From an uncultured Pelagibacteraceae bacterium (GTDB lineage: Bacteria > Pseudomonadota > Alphaproteobacteria > Pelagibacterales > Pelagibacteraceae): DNA of 63,869 nt. The position numbers and the translations under genes were made by a program. Below are positions 28,955 through 38,398 of this stretch, piece by piece; the first letter of the stretch is position 1; each line of letters starts with the position of its first letter. The stretch is taken from assembly GCA_902516465.1 (NCBI GenBank), contig CABXZD010000005.1, forward strand, positions 1 through 63,869, written 5' to 3'. Under the pieces are notes generated by a model. It saw nothing but the letters and a program-made list of their open reading frames with translations. It had not been told where the DNA came from and searched no databases.

Positions 28955-29327
28955 AAGTCACAACTCCCCAGATAAAAATATCTTGCTCTTCATTAATTAA
29001 AATTCTATTAGAAAACTCTTTAGAACCAGAGGTTAGAAATTTCTTATCTCTTTCTTGAACTAAAGTTTTAACTACGAGTTCGTCATGAACATTTGCAATA
29101 ACTGTCGAAAAGTTTTTTGGTTTTAAACTTTTATCGACAACTAATAAATCTCCATCATTAATCCCAACATCGACCATCGATTTTCCTTGCACTCGGATGA
29201 TGAAAGTTGCTGGAACATTTTTAATTAAATGCATGTTAAGATCTATATCTTCCTCGATATAGTCAGTAGCGGGCGATGGGAAACCAGCACCTGCTTTATG
29301 CAAATAGTAAGGAATAGTGAGCTTCAT
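28932..29327 (-). CDS. umuD: UmuD, self-cleaving subunit of DNA polymerase V
   Basis: A 131-residue LexA-fold (S24) protease-like protein. RecA-stimulated autocleavage should occur between A14 and G15 in KAGAGFPSP, where E. coli has Cys-Gly. The catalytic dyad is S50 (QGKSMVDVGI) and K87 (LVVKTLV). There is no N-terminal DNA-binding domain, so it is UmuD and not LexA. The ATG at 29327 is immediately preceded by a LexA-type box, and a good sigma-70 promoter lies just upstream. With umuC it forms the SOS mutagenesis operon. Confidence 0.94.
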   Translation of the reverse strand: MKLTIPYYLHKAGAGFPSPATDYIEEDIDLNMHLIKNVPATFIIRVQGKSMVDVGINDGDLLVVDKSLKPKNFSTVIANVHDELVVKTLVQERDKKFLTSGSKEFSNRILINEEQDIFIWGVVTYVIHSTY

Positions 29328-29342
29328 GTTCTTGTTTTGTTC
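29328..29342 (-). promoter_or_regulatory. LexA-type SOS operator of umuDC
   Basis: Read on the minus strand it is GAAC-AAAACAA-GAAC, a perfect GAAC-N7-GAAC direct repeat (GTTC-N7-GTTC on the plus strand), the known alphaproteobacterial LexA box. It directly abuts the umuD ATG and covers the expected transcription start. Confidence 0.8.
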
Positions 29343-29345
29343 TTA

Positions 29346-29374
29346 TTTGTAGCGCACTTATACAATGTAGTCAA
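29346..29374 (-). promoter_or_regulatory. umuDC sigma-70-type promoter
   Basis: On the minus strand TTGACT (29369-29374), a 17-base spacer and TACAAA (29346-29351) form a good sigma-70 promoter. The predicted start falls inside the LexA-type operator, leaving a very short leader before the umuD ATG. Confidence 0.6.
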
Positions 29375-29492
29375 TAGGTTGTATTTTGAGTCCATAATTG
29401 AATCAAAAATGAATCAAAACGTGAACATCAAAACTACATTTTGTATGCTTGTGGATAACTTTAACCAGAGATAGTTTAACAATTGCGCTGAT

Positions 29493-29861
29493 ATGAAAAA
29501 ACTTACTTGCCATTGTGGAGAGATTGAAATTCAGATTAATTTAAAAAAAGAAATAAATGAGTTAATGAGATGTAATTGCTCTATGTGTAAAAGAAAAGGA
29601 ACAATGGTTGCAACAATTAATAAAGATGATTTAAAAGTCATAAAGGGAAAAGATAAAATTAAGACTTATCAATTTAATACCAAGGTGGCCAAGCACCATT
29701 TTTGCTCAAACTGTGGTATTCACACTCATAATCAAAGAAGGAGTGATCCAAATTCTTTTGGTGTTAATGTGGGATGCATAGATGAAATAAAGCCAAACAA
29801 ATTATTTAAACTAAAGACCTTTGTAAATGACGGACAAAATCATATAAAGGATAGAAAATAA
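29493..29861 (+). CDS. GFA/CENP-V domain zinc protein, copy 1
   Basis: A 122-residue protein of the glutathione-dependent formaldehyde-activating (GFA/Gfa-like, CENP-V) fold. The zinc-binding cysteines are C6 and C8 (CHCGEIEI), C27, C29 and C32 (CNCSMCKRKG), and C71 and C74 (HFCSNCGIHTH). Gfa catalyses S-hydroxymethylglutathione formation in some bacteria, but most family members have no tested function, so a formaldehyde role is only a possibility. A very similar gene follows 2 bp later, indicating tandem duplication. It is divergent from umuD. Confidence 0.85.
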   Translation: MKKLTCHCGEIEIQINLKKEINELMRCNCSMCKRKGTMVATINKDDLKVIKGKDKIKTYQFNTKVAKHHFCSNCGIHTHNQRRSDPNSFGVNVGCIDEIKPNKLFKLKTFVNDGQNHIKDRK

Positions 29862-29863
29862 AA

Positions 29864-30226
29864 ATGAAAAAATTAGTATGTCATTGTGGGGCTATTGAAG
29901 CTGAAATTAATTTAAATGGAGATTTATCTAAAGTAATTAAATGTAATTGTTCTATTTGTAAAAGAAAAGGTGCAATTATGTCGATGGTTAAAAATGAAGA
30001 TTTTAAAATTATAAAAGGAGAAGATAAATTAAGTCTTTACCAATTTCATTCAAAAGTTGCTAAACATTATTTTTGCTCTGATTGCGGAATTTATACTCAT
30101 CATAATCCAAGGATTAATCCAGCGATGACAGGTTTCAATGTTGGATGTATTGATGAAATAAATACATTTGAATTAAATGAAGTTCCTGTTAATGATGGTC
30201 AAAATCATCCTTTAGATAAAAAATAA
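29864..30226 (+). CDS. GFA/CENP-V domain zinc protein, copy 2
   Basis: A 120-residue paralogue of the preceding gene, roughly half identical by eye, with the same cysteine layout (CHCGAIEAEI, CNCSICKRKG, YFCSDCGIYTH) and the shared GCIDEI and NDGQNH segments near the C-terminus. The high similarity and adjacency indicate tandem duplication followed by divergence. Both copies keep every visible metal ligand, so neither looks like a pseudogene. The kinase gene starts 5 bp later and is probably on the same transcript. Confidence 0.85.
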   Translation: MKKLVCHCGAIEAEINLNGDLSKVIKCNCSICKRKGAIMSMVKNEDFKIIKGEDKLSLYQFHSKVAKHYFCSDCGIYTHHNPRINPAMTGFNVGCIDEINTFELNEVPVNDGQNHPLDKK

Positions 30227-30231
30227 TTTTC

Positions 30232-31155
30232 ATGCAGCAATATAGTTTATGCTTTGGTAAGGTAAAAAAAGATTGTTTAAAGTTCATTAAATCTCAAGAA
30301 ACAAAAGCAGATAAATTTAAAAATAAAGAAAGAATGATTAAATCTTTTTTAATTCCACTTTGCTTTTGGATCAGTAAAAAAGCTAAAAATAAAAGACCGT
30401 ATTTTGTAGGTTTAGCAGGAGGCCAAGGAACTGGTAAAACTACAATTAGTTCATTAATAAGAATTATTTTAACTAAATATTTTAAATTAAATGTATTTAG
30501 GATTTCAATAGATGATTTTTATAAAACAAGAAAAGAACGAATTAGTTTATCAAAAAAAGTACATCCTATGCTATTAACAAGAGGAGTTCCTGGAACACAT
30601 GATATTAACATGATGTTGAATTTCTTTAGAAAGTCAAAGAGTAAGAAATTTAAAAGATTAAGGCTACCAACTTTCAATAAAGCTATTGATGATAGATATA
30701 ACAAAAAATACTGGTATGATTTAAAAAAAAGGCCAGATGTAATTATTTTTGAGGGTTGGTGTGTTGGTGCAAAATCTGAGAAAAATAACACTTTAAATAA
30801 ATCAATAAATTCATTGGAAAGAGTAAAAGACCAAAAAAAAATTTGGAGAAAATATGTTAACCATCAACTAAAATCAAAGTACAAAAACCTATATACGCAA
30901 TTAAATTGTTTAATTTACCTTAAGGCAAAAAATTTTAATTTATTACAAAAATGGAGATTAAAACAAGAGAGGAAACTTTGGGTAAAAAGTAAAGTGAAAT
31001 CGAAAATAATGAGTAGGGGAGATGTATTAAATTTTATGCAAACTTATCAAAGAATAACCCAACATATGTTTAGAAATATGCCTAAGTATGCATCAATAAT
31101 ATTTAATTTAAATAGTAACCATCAAATCAAATCTGCTGTATATAAAACAAAATGA
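30232..31155 (+). CDS. D-glycerate 3-kinase-like P-loop kinase (GLYK family)
   Basis: The 307-residue protein is a P-loop kinase related to plant GLYK and yeast YGR205W. Walker A is GGQGTGKTT (about residues 63-71). The substrate/catalytic block SIDDFYKTRKERISL is followed by HPMLLTRGVPGTHDI, a signature of this family, and VIIFEGWCVGAK forms the Walker B-like strand. Plant GLYK phosphorylates D-glycerate to 3-phosphoglycerate. Here the substrate is inferred from family only; pantothenate- or uridine-kinase-like activities are less likely. Its stop overlaps the tolC start by 4 bp (ATGA). Confidence 0.75.
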   Translation: MQQYSLCFGKVKKDCLKFIKSQETKADKFKNKERMIKSFLIPLCFWISKKAKNKRPYFVGLAGGQGTGKTTISSLIRIILTKYFKLNVFRISIDDFYKTRKERISLSKKVHPMLLTRGVPGTHDINMMLNFFRKSKSKKFKRLRLPTFNKAIDDRYNKKYWYDLKKRPDVIIFEGWCVGAKSEKNNTLNKSINSLERVKDQKKIWRKYVNHQLKSKYKNLYTQLNCLIYLKAKNFNLLQKWRLKQERKLWVKSKVKSKIMSRGDVLNFMQTYQRITQHMFRNMPKYASIIFNLNSNHQIKSAVYKTK

Positions 31156-32447
31156 TTAAAATTTTAATTATAATTACAAGTTTTTTATTTTATATTAACA
31201 ATGCTAATGCCGAAACTTTTTTAACAGCATTAAAAAAGGCTTATAATGAGAACAATGAGTTGAATGCGGAAAGAGAAAGTTTAAATATTTCTGAGCAAGA
31301 ATTAAAAATTTCAACAAGTTCATATTTACCTTCTGTCACCTTAAGTGGCAGTAAAAGTTCAGAAGATACTAATAAATTAACTAATCAAAATGGGACCAAT
31401 GCAACAATCTCAGATGTAGACCCAACAGTTCAATCATTAACCATTACACAGACATTAGTCGATTTTGGAAGAGGTGCAGAGTTGAGTAAAAGTAAAATTG
31501 GTATTGAACTAGCTAAAGTAAAGCTTTTTAAAAAAGAGCAAGAAATACTATATAAATCAATTGAAGCCTATACGGGCTTAATCTCAGCTAACGAAAAACT
31601 TAAGATTAATAGATCAAATGTTGATTTATTAGATCGTCAACTTGAAACCGATAGAATTAGACTTGAAAGAGGTAATATATCTTTATCAGATGTTGCTCAG
31701 TCAGAGTCTTCTTTAGCAGGTGCACAAGCAAAACTAATCCGAGCTGAAAATGATTTTTTAACTAGTAAGCTAAATTATGAAAACATCATTGGTACAATTA
31801 GTGATGCAGAGTTATTAGATAAATCGTCAATTATAAAAATTAATTTACCTAGCGAACTTAAATCTGCAATAGAGATATCAAAAAAAAGTAATCCGGATTT
31901 AATTATAGCTCAACTTGAGTATGAGCAATCAAAAAAAGATACCACTAGTGCAAGATCTGATTTAGCTCCAACAGCAACACTATCTTTTGATAGATCAAAA
32001 ACAGACGATTTAAGTTCTACTTTCGATGAAAAGGAACAAGATACTTTAAAAGCGACAGTAACATGGCCATTTTTTTCAGGTGGTAAGAATTATGCAAATC
32101 TTAATAAAAACAAAAGTTTAGAGACACAAAAAAATCTTTTTTTGATTAATACTATTAAAAAGAACCAAACAGATGTTGCAAGTGCCTGGTCAAATTTTCA
32201 ATCAAATAAAAGCTTACTTAATTCAGTAAGAGCCCAAGTTAATGCTGCTGAAATTGCAAATGAAGGAATAGTAGCAGAATACAATAGTGGTTCCGATAGA
32301 ACTACCTTAGAAGTTATTCAGTCTAATTCTTTATTATTAAATGCTCAGATTTCATTGGCAGACTCAGAGAGAAACTACGTTCTCTCACAGTTTAATCTTC
32401 TTAAGTCTATTGGATTATTGAACAGTGCCTACTTAAAAATTCAGTAA
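31152..32447 (+). CDS. tolC: TolC-family outer membrane efflux protein
   Basis: The 431-residue outer-membrane channel component has a signal peptide ending at about NANA-ET (residues 1-20). Two homologous halves follow, each with long alpha-helical coiled-coil segments (LDRQLETDRIRLERGNISLSD; ISLADSERNYVLSQFNLLKS) and beta-strand regions with the family pattern 'PTVQSLTITQTLVDFGR' and 'ATVTWPFFSGGKN'. It would form the exit duct of a tripartite efflux or type I secretion system; no pump or adaptor is adjacent. It is coupled by ATGA to the kinase gene upstream. Confidence 0.88.
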   Translation: MIKILIIITSFLFYINNANAETFLTALKKAYNENNELNAERESLNISEQELKISTSSYLPSVTLSGSKSSEDTNKLTNQNGTNATISDVDPTVQSLTITQTLVDFGRGAELSKSKIGIELAKVKLFKKEQEILYKSIEAYTGLISANEKLKINRSNVDLLDRQLETDRIRLERGNISLSDVAQSESSLAGAQAKLIRAENDFLTSKLNYENIIGTISDAELLDKSSIIKINLPSELKSAIEISKKSNPDLIIAQLEYEQSKKDTTSARSDLAPTATLSFDRSKTDDLSSTFDEKEQDTLKATVTWPFFSGGKNYANLNKNKSLETQKNLFLINTIKKNQTDVASAWSNFQSNKSLLNSVRAQVNAAEIANEGIVAEYNSGSDRTTLEVIQSNSLLLNAQISLADSERNYVLSQFNLLKSIGLLNSAYLKIQ

Positions 32448-32479
32448 TATAAGGGTTTTTAAGCCATATTAATTAAATC

Positions 32480-32509
32480 TTGCAAATGAGAACAAAAGTA
32501 GTACATAAT
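32480..32509 (+). promoter_or_regulatory. recA promoter with imperfect LexA-type box
   Basis: TTGCAA (32480-32485), 18 bases and CATAAT (32504-32509) form a plausible promoter. Inside it GAAC-AAAAGTA-GTAC (32490-32504) matches the umuD operator at 12 of 15 positions, departing in one base of the second half-site. Confidence 0.5.
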
Positions 32510-32553
32510 AAATCTATGATTCGAGTGTTAATAATTAAAAAAAAGAGGCTTAA

Positions 32554-33702
32554 ATGACAAAAAATAATTTAAAGGTAGTTAAATCTACTAAAGATCGAGA
32601 AATGGATGTTAAAGAAAAAAACAAAGCATTAGATGCTGCGATCAGCCAAATAACTGACAACTTCGGAAAAGGTTCAGTTATGAAGCTAGGCGAAAAAAGA
32701 GCTATGGATATCGAGTCGATATCTACAGGATCTTTAAGCTTAGACTTAGCTTTAGGAATAGGTGGATTGCCGAAAGGAAGAATTGTAGAAGTTTATGGAC
32801 CAGAGTCTTCTGGAAAAACAACATTAGCTTTACAAGTTGTTGCTGAAGCTCAAAAGGCCGGTGGTATTTGTGCTTTTGTTGACGCAGAACATGCTTTAGA
32901 TCCGGTTTATGCAAAAAAATTAGGTGTGAATACTGAAGAACTTTTAATTTCGCAACCAGATGCAGGTGAGCAAGCCTTAGAAATAGCAGATACACTAGTA
33001 AAATCAGGCTCTATTTCAGTGATCGTAATTGACTCAGTTGCTGCATTAACTCCTAAAGCTGAAATTGAAGGTGAGATGGGTGACCATCATGTTGGTCTTC
33101 AATCAAGATTAATGAGTCAGGCTTTAAGAAAGTTAACTGGTTCAATTTCAAATACAAACACAATGATGATTTTTATTAATCAAATTAGAATGAAAATTGG
33201 AGTTATGTTTGGAAGTCCTGAAACTACATCAGGCGGAAATGCACTTAAGTTTTATTCATCTGTAAGAATGGACATTAGAAGAATTGGTGCCATCAAAGAT
33301 AAAGATGAAATTATTGGTAACTCTACAAGAGTGAAAGTTGTTAAGAATAAAGTTGCTCCACCATTTAAAGTTGTTGAATTCGATTTAATGTATGGAAAAG
33401 GAATTAGCAAAATGGGTGAGCTGGTAGACTTAGGAGCTAAAGCCGATATTATTGAAAAATCAGGTGCTTGGTATGCTTATAAAGGTGAGAAAATTGGACA
33501 AGGAAGAGAAAATGCCAAAGTCTATTTAGCTCAAAACCCACAAGTTGCTGCAGAAATCGAAATGGCAATTAGGGAAAAAGCTGGTGTGATTTCTAAAAAG
33601 ATTGAAGGAAATCCATTAAGTCCTGAAAAAATTGAAAAAGAGAAGAAAGTAGCTGAAAAAGAAGAAGCTGAAAAAGAAGCTACTCCTCCTAAAAAGAACT
33701 AG
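32554..33702 (+). CDS. recA: recombinase RecA
   Basis: RecA forms filaments on single-stranded DNA for strand exchange and triggers self-cleavage of LexA and UmuD. In this 382-residue protein Walker [10 protein letters not shown] is at residues 82-90. [21 protein letters not shown] carries loop L1, and [26 protein letters not shown] carries loop L2. The C-terminus is Lys/Glu-rich ([14 protein letters not shown]), more basic than the acidic tail of E. coli RecA, and there is a 20-residue N-terminal extension. A GAGG ribosome site precedes the ATG. A hairpin follows the gene. Confidence 0.97.
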   Translation: MTKNNLKVVKSTKDREMDVKEKNKALDAAISQITDNFGKGSVMKLGEKRAMDIESISTGSLSLDLALGIGGLPKGRIVEVYGPESSGKTTLALQVVAEAQKAGGICAFVDAEHALDPVYAKKLGVNTEELLISQPDAGEQALEIADTLVKSGSISVIVIDSVAALTPKAEIEGEMGDHHVGLQSRLMSQALRKLTGSISNTNTMMIFINQIRMKIGVMFGSPETTSGGNALKFYSSVRMDIRRIGAIKDKDEIIGNSTRVKVVKNKVAPPFKVVEFDLMYGKGISKMGELVDLGAKADIIEKSGAWYAYKGEKIGQGRENAKVYLAQNPQVAAEIEMAIREKAGVISKKIEGNPLSPEKIEKEKKVAEKEEAEKEATPPKKN

Positions 33703-33726
33703 AATTAAAGGTCATCTTTAAATTAT

Positions 33727-33751
33727 AAAGGCGCTTATATTAAGCGCCTTT
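33727..33751 (+). terminator. recA/alaS intergenic hairpin, probable terminator
   Basis: AAAGGCGCTTA and TAAGCGCCTTT form a perfect 11-bp stem with loop TAT, 24 bp after recA. The T-run is short (TTT then ACCCC), so it is a weak intrinsic terminator or another structural element. Confidence 0.55.
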
Positions 33752-33802
33752 ACCCCTTTATCGCTATCTAGACATAGAACAAAAAAGCTGTATTTTAAAA
33801 AT

Positions 33803-36469
33803 ATGGCTCAAAAATCATTAAATCAGATAAGAGAAACATTTTTAAAATACTTTGAAAAGAATGATCATAGAATTGTTGAGTCTAGTAATTTAGTACCGAA
33901 CAATGATCCAACGTTGATGTTTGCTAATTCTGGAATGGTTCAATTTAAAAACGTATTTACAGGTTTAGAGAAAAGGGATTATCAAAGAGCTACTACCTCA
34001 CAAAAATGTGTAAGAGCAGGCGGTAAACATAATGATTTAGAAAATGTTGGATATACACCAAGGCATCACACTTTTTTTGAGATGCTAGGAAATTTTTCAT
34101 TCGGTGATTATTTTAAAGAGAAAGCAATCCATTATGCATGGGATTTAATTACAAAAGATTTTGGGATAGACAAAAATAGACTTTATGTAACAGTTTTTCA
34201 TGATGACGACGAAGCATTTAATTTATGGAAGAAAATTGCAGGTTTTGGAGATGACAGAATCTTAAGAATCTCTACATCAGATAATTTTTGGTCAATGGGA
34301 GAAACAGGTCCTTGCGGGCCTTGCTCGGAAATTTTTTATGATCATGGAGACCATTTAAAAGGAGGTTTACCAGGCACAAAAGATGAAGATGGAGACAGGT
34401 TTATTGAGATTTGGAATTTGGTTTTTATGCAATACGAGCAATTAACAAAAGATAAAAGAATAGACCTTCCAAAACCATCTGTTGATACAGGAATGGGTTT
34501 AGAGAGAACTGCAGCATTATTACAAGGAACACATGATAATTATCAGACTGATCATTTTAAAAAATTAATTAGTTCTATTTCACACGTAGCAAAAGTTAAT
34601 CAAATAGAAAATAATATTTCAAGTTTTAGAGTTATAGCTGACCATTTAAGAGCAAGCTCATTTCTTTTAGCAGAAGGTGTGTTACCATCAAATGAAGGAC
34701 GTGGGTATGTACTTAGAAGAATAATGAGAAGAGGAATGAGGCACTCACATTTATTGGGGTCTAAAGAACCTATTTTTTATAAAATATTTGACTCACTCAA
34801 AAATGAAATGTCGGGAAATTACCCTGAACTAAAAAGGTCCGACACTTTAATAAAAGAAACTCTTAAAATGGAAGAGGAAAAATTTTTGGTCTTACTTGAT
34901 AGAGGAATAAAAATCTTGAATGACGAAATTTCCAAAATAGATAAAGTTTTACCAGGTGAAGTAGCATTTAAATTATACGATACTTTTGGTTTTCCTTTAG
35001 ATCTAACTGAAGATATTTTAAAAAATAAATCTTTAAAAGTGGATCACAAGAAATTTAATGATCTGATGAAAAAAAGTAAAGAGTTAGCGAAGAAAAATTG
35101 GAAAGGTTCAGGTGATAGCTCTGAGGAAGCTATTTGGTTTTCAATAAAAGATAAAATAGGACCAACAGAATTTTTAGGTTACAAGTCTAATCAATCTGAG
35201 GGAGTAATTTTAAATATTTTAAAAGATAACGAAGAGGTAAAAAAATTATCAACTAATGAGAAAGGTTTAATTATAACAAATCAAACACCATTTTATGGAG
35301 AGTCAGGTGGTCAGCTTGGAGATCAAGGCATAATAGTTTCTGGAAATTCTGTATTTGAAGTTGAAGATACACAAAAAAAACTTGGAGATTTATTTGTGCA
35401 TTATGGATCAGTAAAAAGTGGTGAAGTAAAAATTAAAGATGTAGTAGAAATGAAAATTGATGTCGAAAGAAGAGATAATCTTAAAGCTTACCATTCAGCA
35501 ACACATTTACTTCATGAGTCTCTTAGAAGAACTTTAGGAAAACACGTTATGCAAAAGGGTTCGTTAGTTGCACCTGATAGACTTAGATTTGATTTTAGTC
35601 ATATGAAACCCATTACTGGTGAAGAGTTAGAGAAAATTGATAAACTTGTTAACGAATATGTTGAGGCAAATACTGAGGTTACAACTAGAATTATGACTCC
35701 AAAAGCTGCAATTGATAAGGGTGCTCTAGCATTCTTTGGCGAAAAATATGGAGAAGAAGTAAGGGTAGTTTCTATGGGTAAAGATAAAGAAACATATTTT
35801 TCAACAGAGTTATGTGGTGGAACACATGTACAAAATACAGGAAATATTGGTAAATTTAAAACAATTAGTCAGGCCTCTATTGCAGCAGGTGTAAGAAGAG
35901 TTGAGGCATTAAGAGATAAGCAATTAGAGGATTATATTAAAAACAAAAAGAAATTATCAAATTTATCAACTCAGAAAGATGAAGAAAATATTAAGGAATT
36001 GTCATCCCAAATAATAAAATTAGGTGGAAAGCCAAAAATTGATAACAAAGATCTTAAAGATCTTATAAAAAATCTCACAAAACAACTTGAACAATTAAGT
36101 GTTAGTTCTGTACTTCAAGATAAAACCAAAAACATTATTAGTGATAAAAAAGTAAACGGCGTAAAAGTTAGATTTCAAAAAGTTCAAGATTTACCTCCTA
36201 AAGATTTAAGAAAATTAGTTGATAGTGGAAAAAAAGAGTTAGGAGAAGGGATTGTTGTTGTTTTTGCAAGTAGTGATAACAAAGTTGGTCTTGCAGTTGG
36301 TATAACAGAAAGATTAATTAAAAAATATGATGCAGTTCATTTTGCTAAATTAGGATCAGAGATAATTGGTGGAAAAGGTGGGGGTGGAAGAAAAGATTTT
36401 GCTCAAGCTGGAGGTCAAGACCAAAATAAAATCGATGAAGCTTTTGAAAAAATAAAAGCTTTAATTTAA
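33803..36469 (+). CDS. alaS: alanyl-tRNA synthetase
   Basis: A class IIc synthetase of 888 residues that charges tRNA-Ala. The N-terminal catalytic domain has [15 protein letters not shown] and the motif 2 region around [21 protein letters not shown]. The editing domain carries the zinc-site HSATHLLH and [10 protein letters not shown]. The C-terminal DHHA1 domain ends with [14 protein letters not shown]. All blocks are in the usual order and length. Its stop overlaps the convergent icd stop by 9 bp. A recA-alaS arrangement is common in alphaproteobacteria. Confidence 0.97.
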   Translation: MAQKSLNQIRETFLKYFEKNDHRIVESSNLVPNNDPTLMFANSGMVQFKNVFTGLEKRDYQRATTSQKCVRAGGKHNDLENVGYTPRHHTFFEMLGNFSFGDYFKEKAIHYAWDLITKDFGIDKNRLYVTVFHDDDEAFNLWKKIAGFGDDRILRISTSDNFWSMGETGPCGPCSEIFYDHGDHLKGGLPGTKDEDGDRFIEIWNLVFMQYEQLTKDKRIDLPKPSVDTGMGLERTAALLQGTHDNYQTDHFKKLISSISHVAKVNQIENNISSFRVIADHLRASSFLLAEGVLPSNEGRGYVLRRIMRRGMRHSHLLGSKEPIFYKIFDSLKNEMSGNYPELKRSDTLIKETLKMEEEKFLVLLDRGIKILNDEISKIDKVLPGEVAFKLYDTFGFPLDLTEDILKNKSLKVDHKKFNDLMKKSKELAKKNWKGSGDSSEEAIWFSIKDKIGPTEFLGYKSNQSEGVILNILKDNEEVKKLSTNEKGLIITNQTPFYGESGGQLGDQGIIVSGNSVFEVEDTQKKLGDLFVHYGSVKSGEVKIKDVVEMKIDVERRDNLKAYHSATHLLHESLRRTLGKHVMQKGSLVAPDRLRFDFSHMKPITGEELEKIDKLVNEYVEANTEVTTRIMTPKAAIDKGALAFFGEKYGEEVRVVSMGKDKETYFSTELCGGTHVQNTGNIGKFKTISQASIAAGVRRVEALRDKQLEDYIKNKKKLSNLSTQKDEENIKELSSQIIKLGGKPKIDNKDLKDLIKNLTKQLEQLSVSSVLQDKTKNIISDKKVNGVKVRFQKVQDLPPKDLRKLVDSGKKELGEGIVVVFASSDNKVGLAVGITERLIKKYDAVHFAKLGSEIIGGKGGGGRKDFAQAGGQDQNKIDEAFEKIKALI

Positions 36470-37675
36470 TTTCTCTTTTAAATTACTATCTATTACATCT
36501 AAAAATTGATTAGTCGTAAGGTATTTACTAGATGGACCAACTAATATTGCTAAGTCTTTTGTCATTGATCCACTCTCAACACAGCCAATACAAACTTCCT
36601 CTATTGTATAAGCAAATTTTATAAGTTCTTCATTTCCATCAAGCTTACCTCTATGTGCTAATCCTCTAGTCCAAGCGAAAATTGATGCTATCGGGTTAGT
36701 TGATGTCTCTTTACCTTGCTGGTGCATTCGATAGTGTCTAGTTACTGTACCATGAGCTGCTTCAGCTTCCATAATTTTTCCATCTGGAGTTAGCAGCGTA
36801 CTAGTCATTAATCCTAACGATCCATATCCTTGAGCCATTGTATCTGATTGAACATCACCATCATAATTCTTACACGCCCATATATATTTACCACTCCACT
36901 TCATTGCACATGCTACCATGTCATCAATTAATCTATGCTCATATGTCAATTTATGTTTTTCAAAATCTTTTTTGTACTCTTTATCAAAAACCTCTTGAAA
37001 AATATCTTTAAATCTTCCATCGTATTTCTTCAAAATAGTATTTTTAGTAGACATATAGACTGGCCATTTTTTTATAAGACCATAACTGAAACAAGATCTA
37101 GCAAAATCCTCAATTGATTTGTCTAAATTATACATTGAAAGAGCAACTCCAGGTCCAGTAAAATTAAAAACTTCATACTTGATTTCATCTTTACCATCTT
37201 CTGAAGTCCATTTAACTTCCATCTTACCTTTACCAGGAACTTTAAAATCTGTAGCACGATATTGATCACCAAAAGCATGCCTTCCAATCACAACAGGATC
37301 TGTCCATGATGGAACTAATTTTGGAATGTTTGAGCAGATTATTGGCTCTCTAAAAACAGTGCCACCAATAATATTTCTTATAGTACCGTTTGGAGACCTC
37401 CACATTTTTTTTAGGTCAAATTCCTTAACTCTAGCTTCATCTGGCGTAATCGTAGCGCATTTAATACCAACACCAATTTTTTTAATTGCGTTAGCAGAAT
37501 CTATTGTGATTTGATCATCTGTATTATCTCTACTTTTCATACCTAGATCGTAATACTCGATACCAAGATCAATGTAAGGAAGAATTAATTTATTTTTAAT
37601 AAATTCCCAAATTATTCGGGTCATTTCATCACCGTCTAACTCTACAATAGGGTTTTTTACTGTAATTTTACTCAC
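36461..37675 (-). CDS. icd: NADP+-dependent isocitrate dehydrogenase (eukaryote-like type)
   Basis: This 404-residue enzyme oxidatively decarboxylates isocitrate to 2-oxoglutarate with NADP+. It belongs to the homodimeric type II group shared by alphaproteobacteria and eukaryotes: N-terminal [13 protein letters not shown], substrate loop [34 protein letters not shown], metal-binding [18 protein letters not shown] and the NADP site [12 protein letters not shown]. coli Icd is a different subgroup. It is monocistronic, divergent from psd and convergent with alaS. Together with fumarase and aconitase in this window it serves the TCA cycle. Confidence 0.96.
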   Translation of the reverse strand: MSKITVKNPIVELDGDEMTRIIWEFIKNKLILPYIDLGIEYYDLGMKSRDNTDDQITIDSANAIKKIGVGIKCATITPDEARVKEFDLKKMWRSPNGTIRNIIGGTVFREPIICSNIPKLVPSWTDPVVIGRHAFGDQYRATDFKVPGKGKMEVKWTSEDGKDEIKYEVFNFTGPGVALSMYNLDKSIEDFARSCFSYGLIKKWPVYMSTKNTILKKYDGRFKDIFQEVFDKEYKKDFEKHKLTYEHRLIDDMVACAMKWSGKYIWACKNYDGDVQSDTMAQGYGSLGLMTSTLLTPDGKIMEAEAAHGTVTRHYRMHQQGKETSTNPIASIFAWTRGLAHRGKLDGNEELIKFAYTIEEVCIGCVESGSMTKDLAILVGPSSKYLTTNQFLDVIDSNLKEKLN

Positions 37676-37749
37676 TTAAATTTTTATCTTAATAATTGAA
37701 TTTCGCGATTTTATATACATATTAATGTCAAATTATCAAATAGAAGAAT

Positions 37750-38397
37750 ATGTTTAGCAAAATATTTCCTAAAATTCACGCTGAAGGATACAAATTTTTA
37801 ATCATAGCAGGAATAATAACAATAATATTTTATAGTTTTAGTGATTTTCTAGGTCTAATTGGTTTAGTTTTAACTATTTGGGTTTATTATTTTTTTAGAG
37901 ATCCTGACAGAGTTATAATTGAAGATGACAATTATCTAATCAGTCCTGCTGATGGTGAAATTATTAAAATTGACGAAGTAGATGGCCCGAAAGAACTTGG
38001 TTTAGAAAATAAGAGATTTAAAAAAATAAGTATTTTTATGAATGTTTTTGACTGTCATGTAAATAGAACTCCATGTGGGGGCAAGGTAGAAGAAATTTTA
38101 TATAAGCCAGGTAAATTTTTTAATGCATCTCTTGATAAAGCAAGTGAAGATAATGAAAGAAATTATTATAAGATTAAAGACACTCAAAATAATGATGTTA
38201 TTTTAGTTCAGATTGCTGGCCTTGTTGCTCGTAGAATTGTTTGTGAGACAAATAAAGGCCAAGAGTTAAAGCAAGGTGATAGAATTGGAATGATAAGATT
38301 TGGAAGTAGAGCGGATATATATTATGAAAACTATGAGCCTTTAGTAAAAGTTGGCCAGAAAGCTATCTCTGGAGAAACACTTTTAGCTAAAAAATAA
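37750..38397 (+). CDS. psd: phosphatidylserine decarboxylase proenzyme
   Basis: Psd makes phosphatidylethanolamine from phosphatidylserine at the inner membrane. The 215-residue product is the short form common in alphaproteobacteria. The N-terminus is hydrophobic (about residues 16-50). The core has ISPADGEII and VFDCHVNRTPCGG, and the autocleavage site that creates the pyruvoyl group is the Gly-Ser of MIRFGSRADIYY. pssA, for the preceding step, starts one base after its stop, so the two-step phospholipid pathway is one operon in reverse order. Confidence 0.93.
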   Translation: MFSKIFPKIHAEGYKFLIIAGIITIIFYSFSDFLGLIGLVLTIWVYYFFRDPDRVIIEDDNYLISPADGEIIKIDEVDGPKELGLENKRFKKISIFMNVFDCHVNRTPCGGKVEEILYKPGKFFNASLDKASEDNERNYYKIKDTQNNDVILVQIAGLVARRIVCETNKGQELKQGDRIGMIRFGSRADIYYENYEPLVKVGQKAISGETLLAKK

Positions 38398-38398
38398 A

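Noticed and set aside
28932..29327. LexA repressor instead of UmuD
   Set aside because: Only 131 residues with no helix-turn-helix ahead of the cleavage site, and it is coupled to umuC.
29423..29437. GAAC-N7-CTAC as a second LexA-type box
   Set aside because: The second half-site does not match the umuD box well and its position fits neither promoter clearly.
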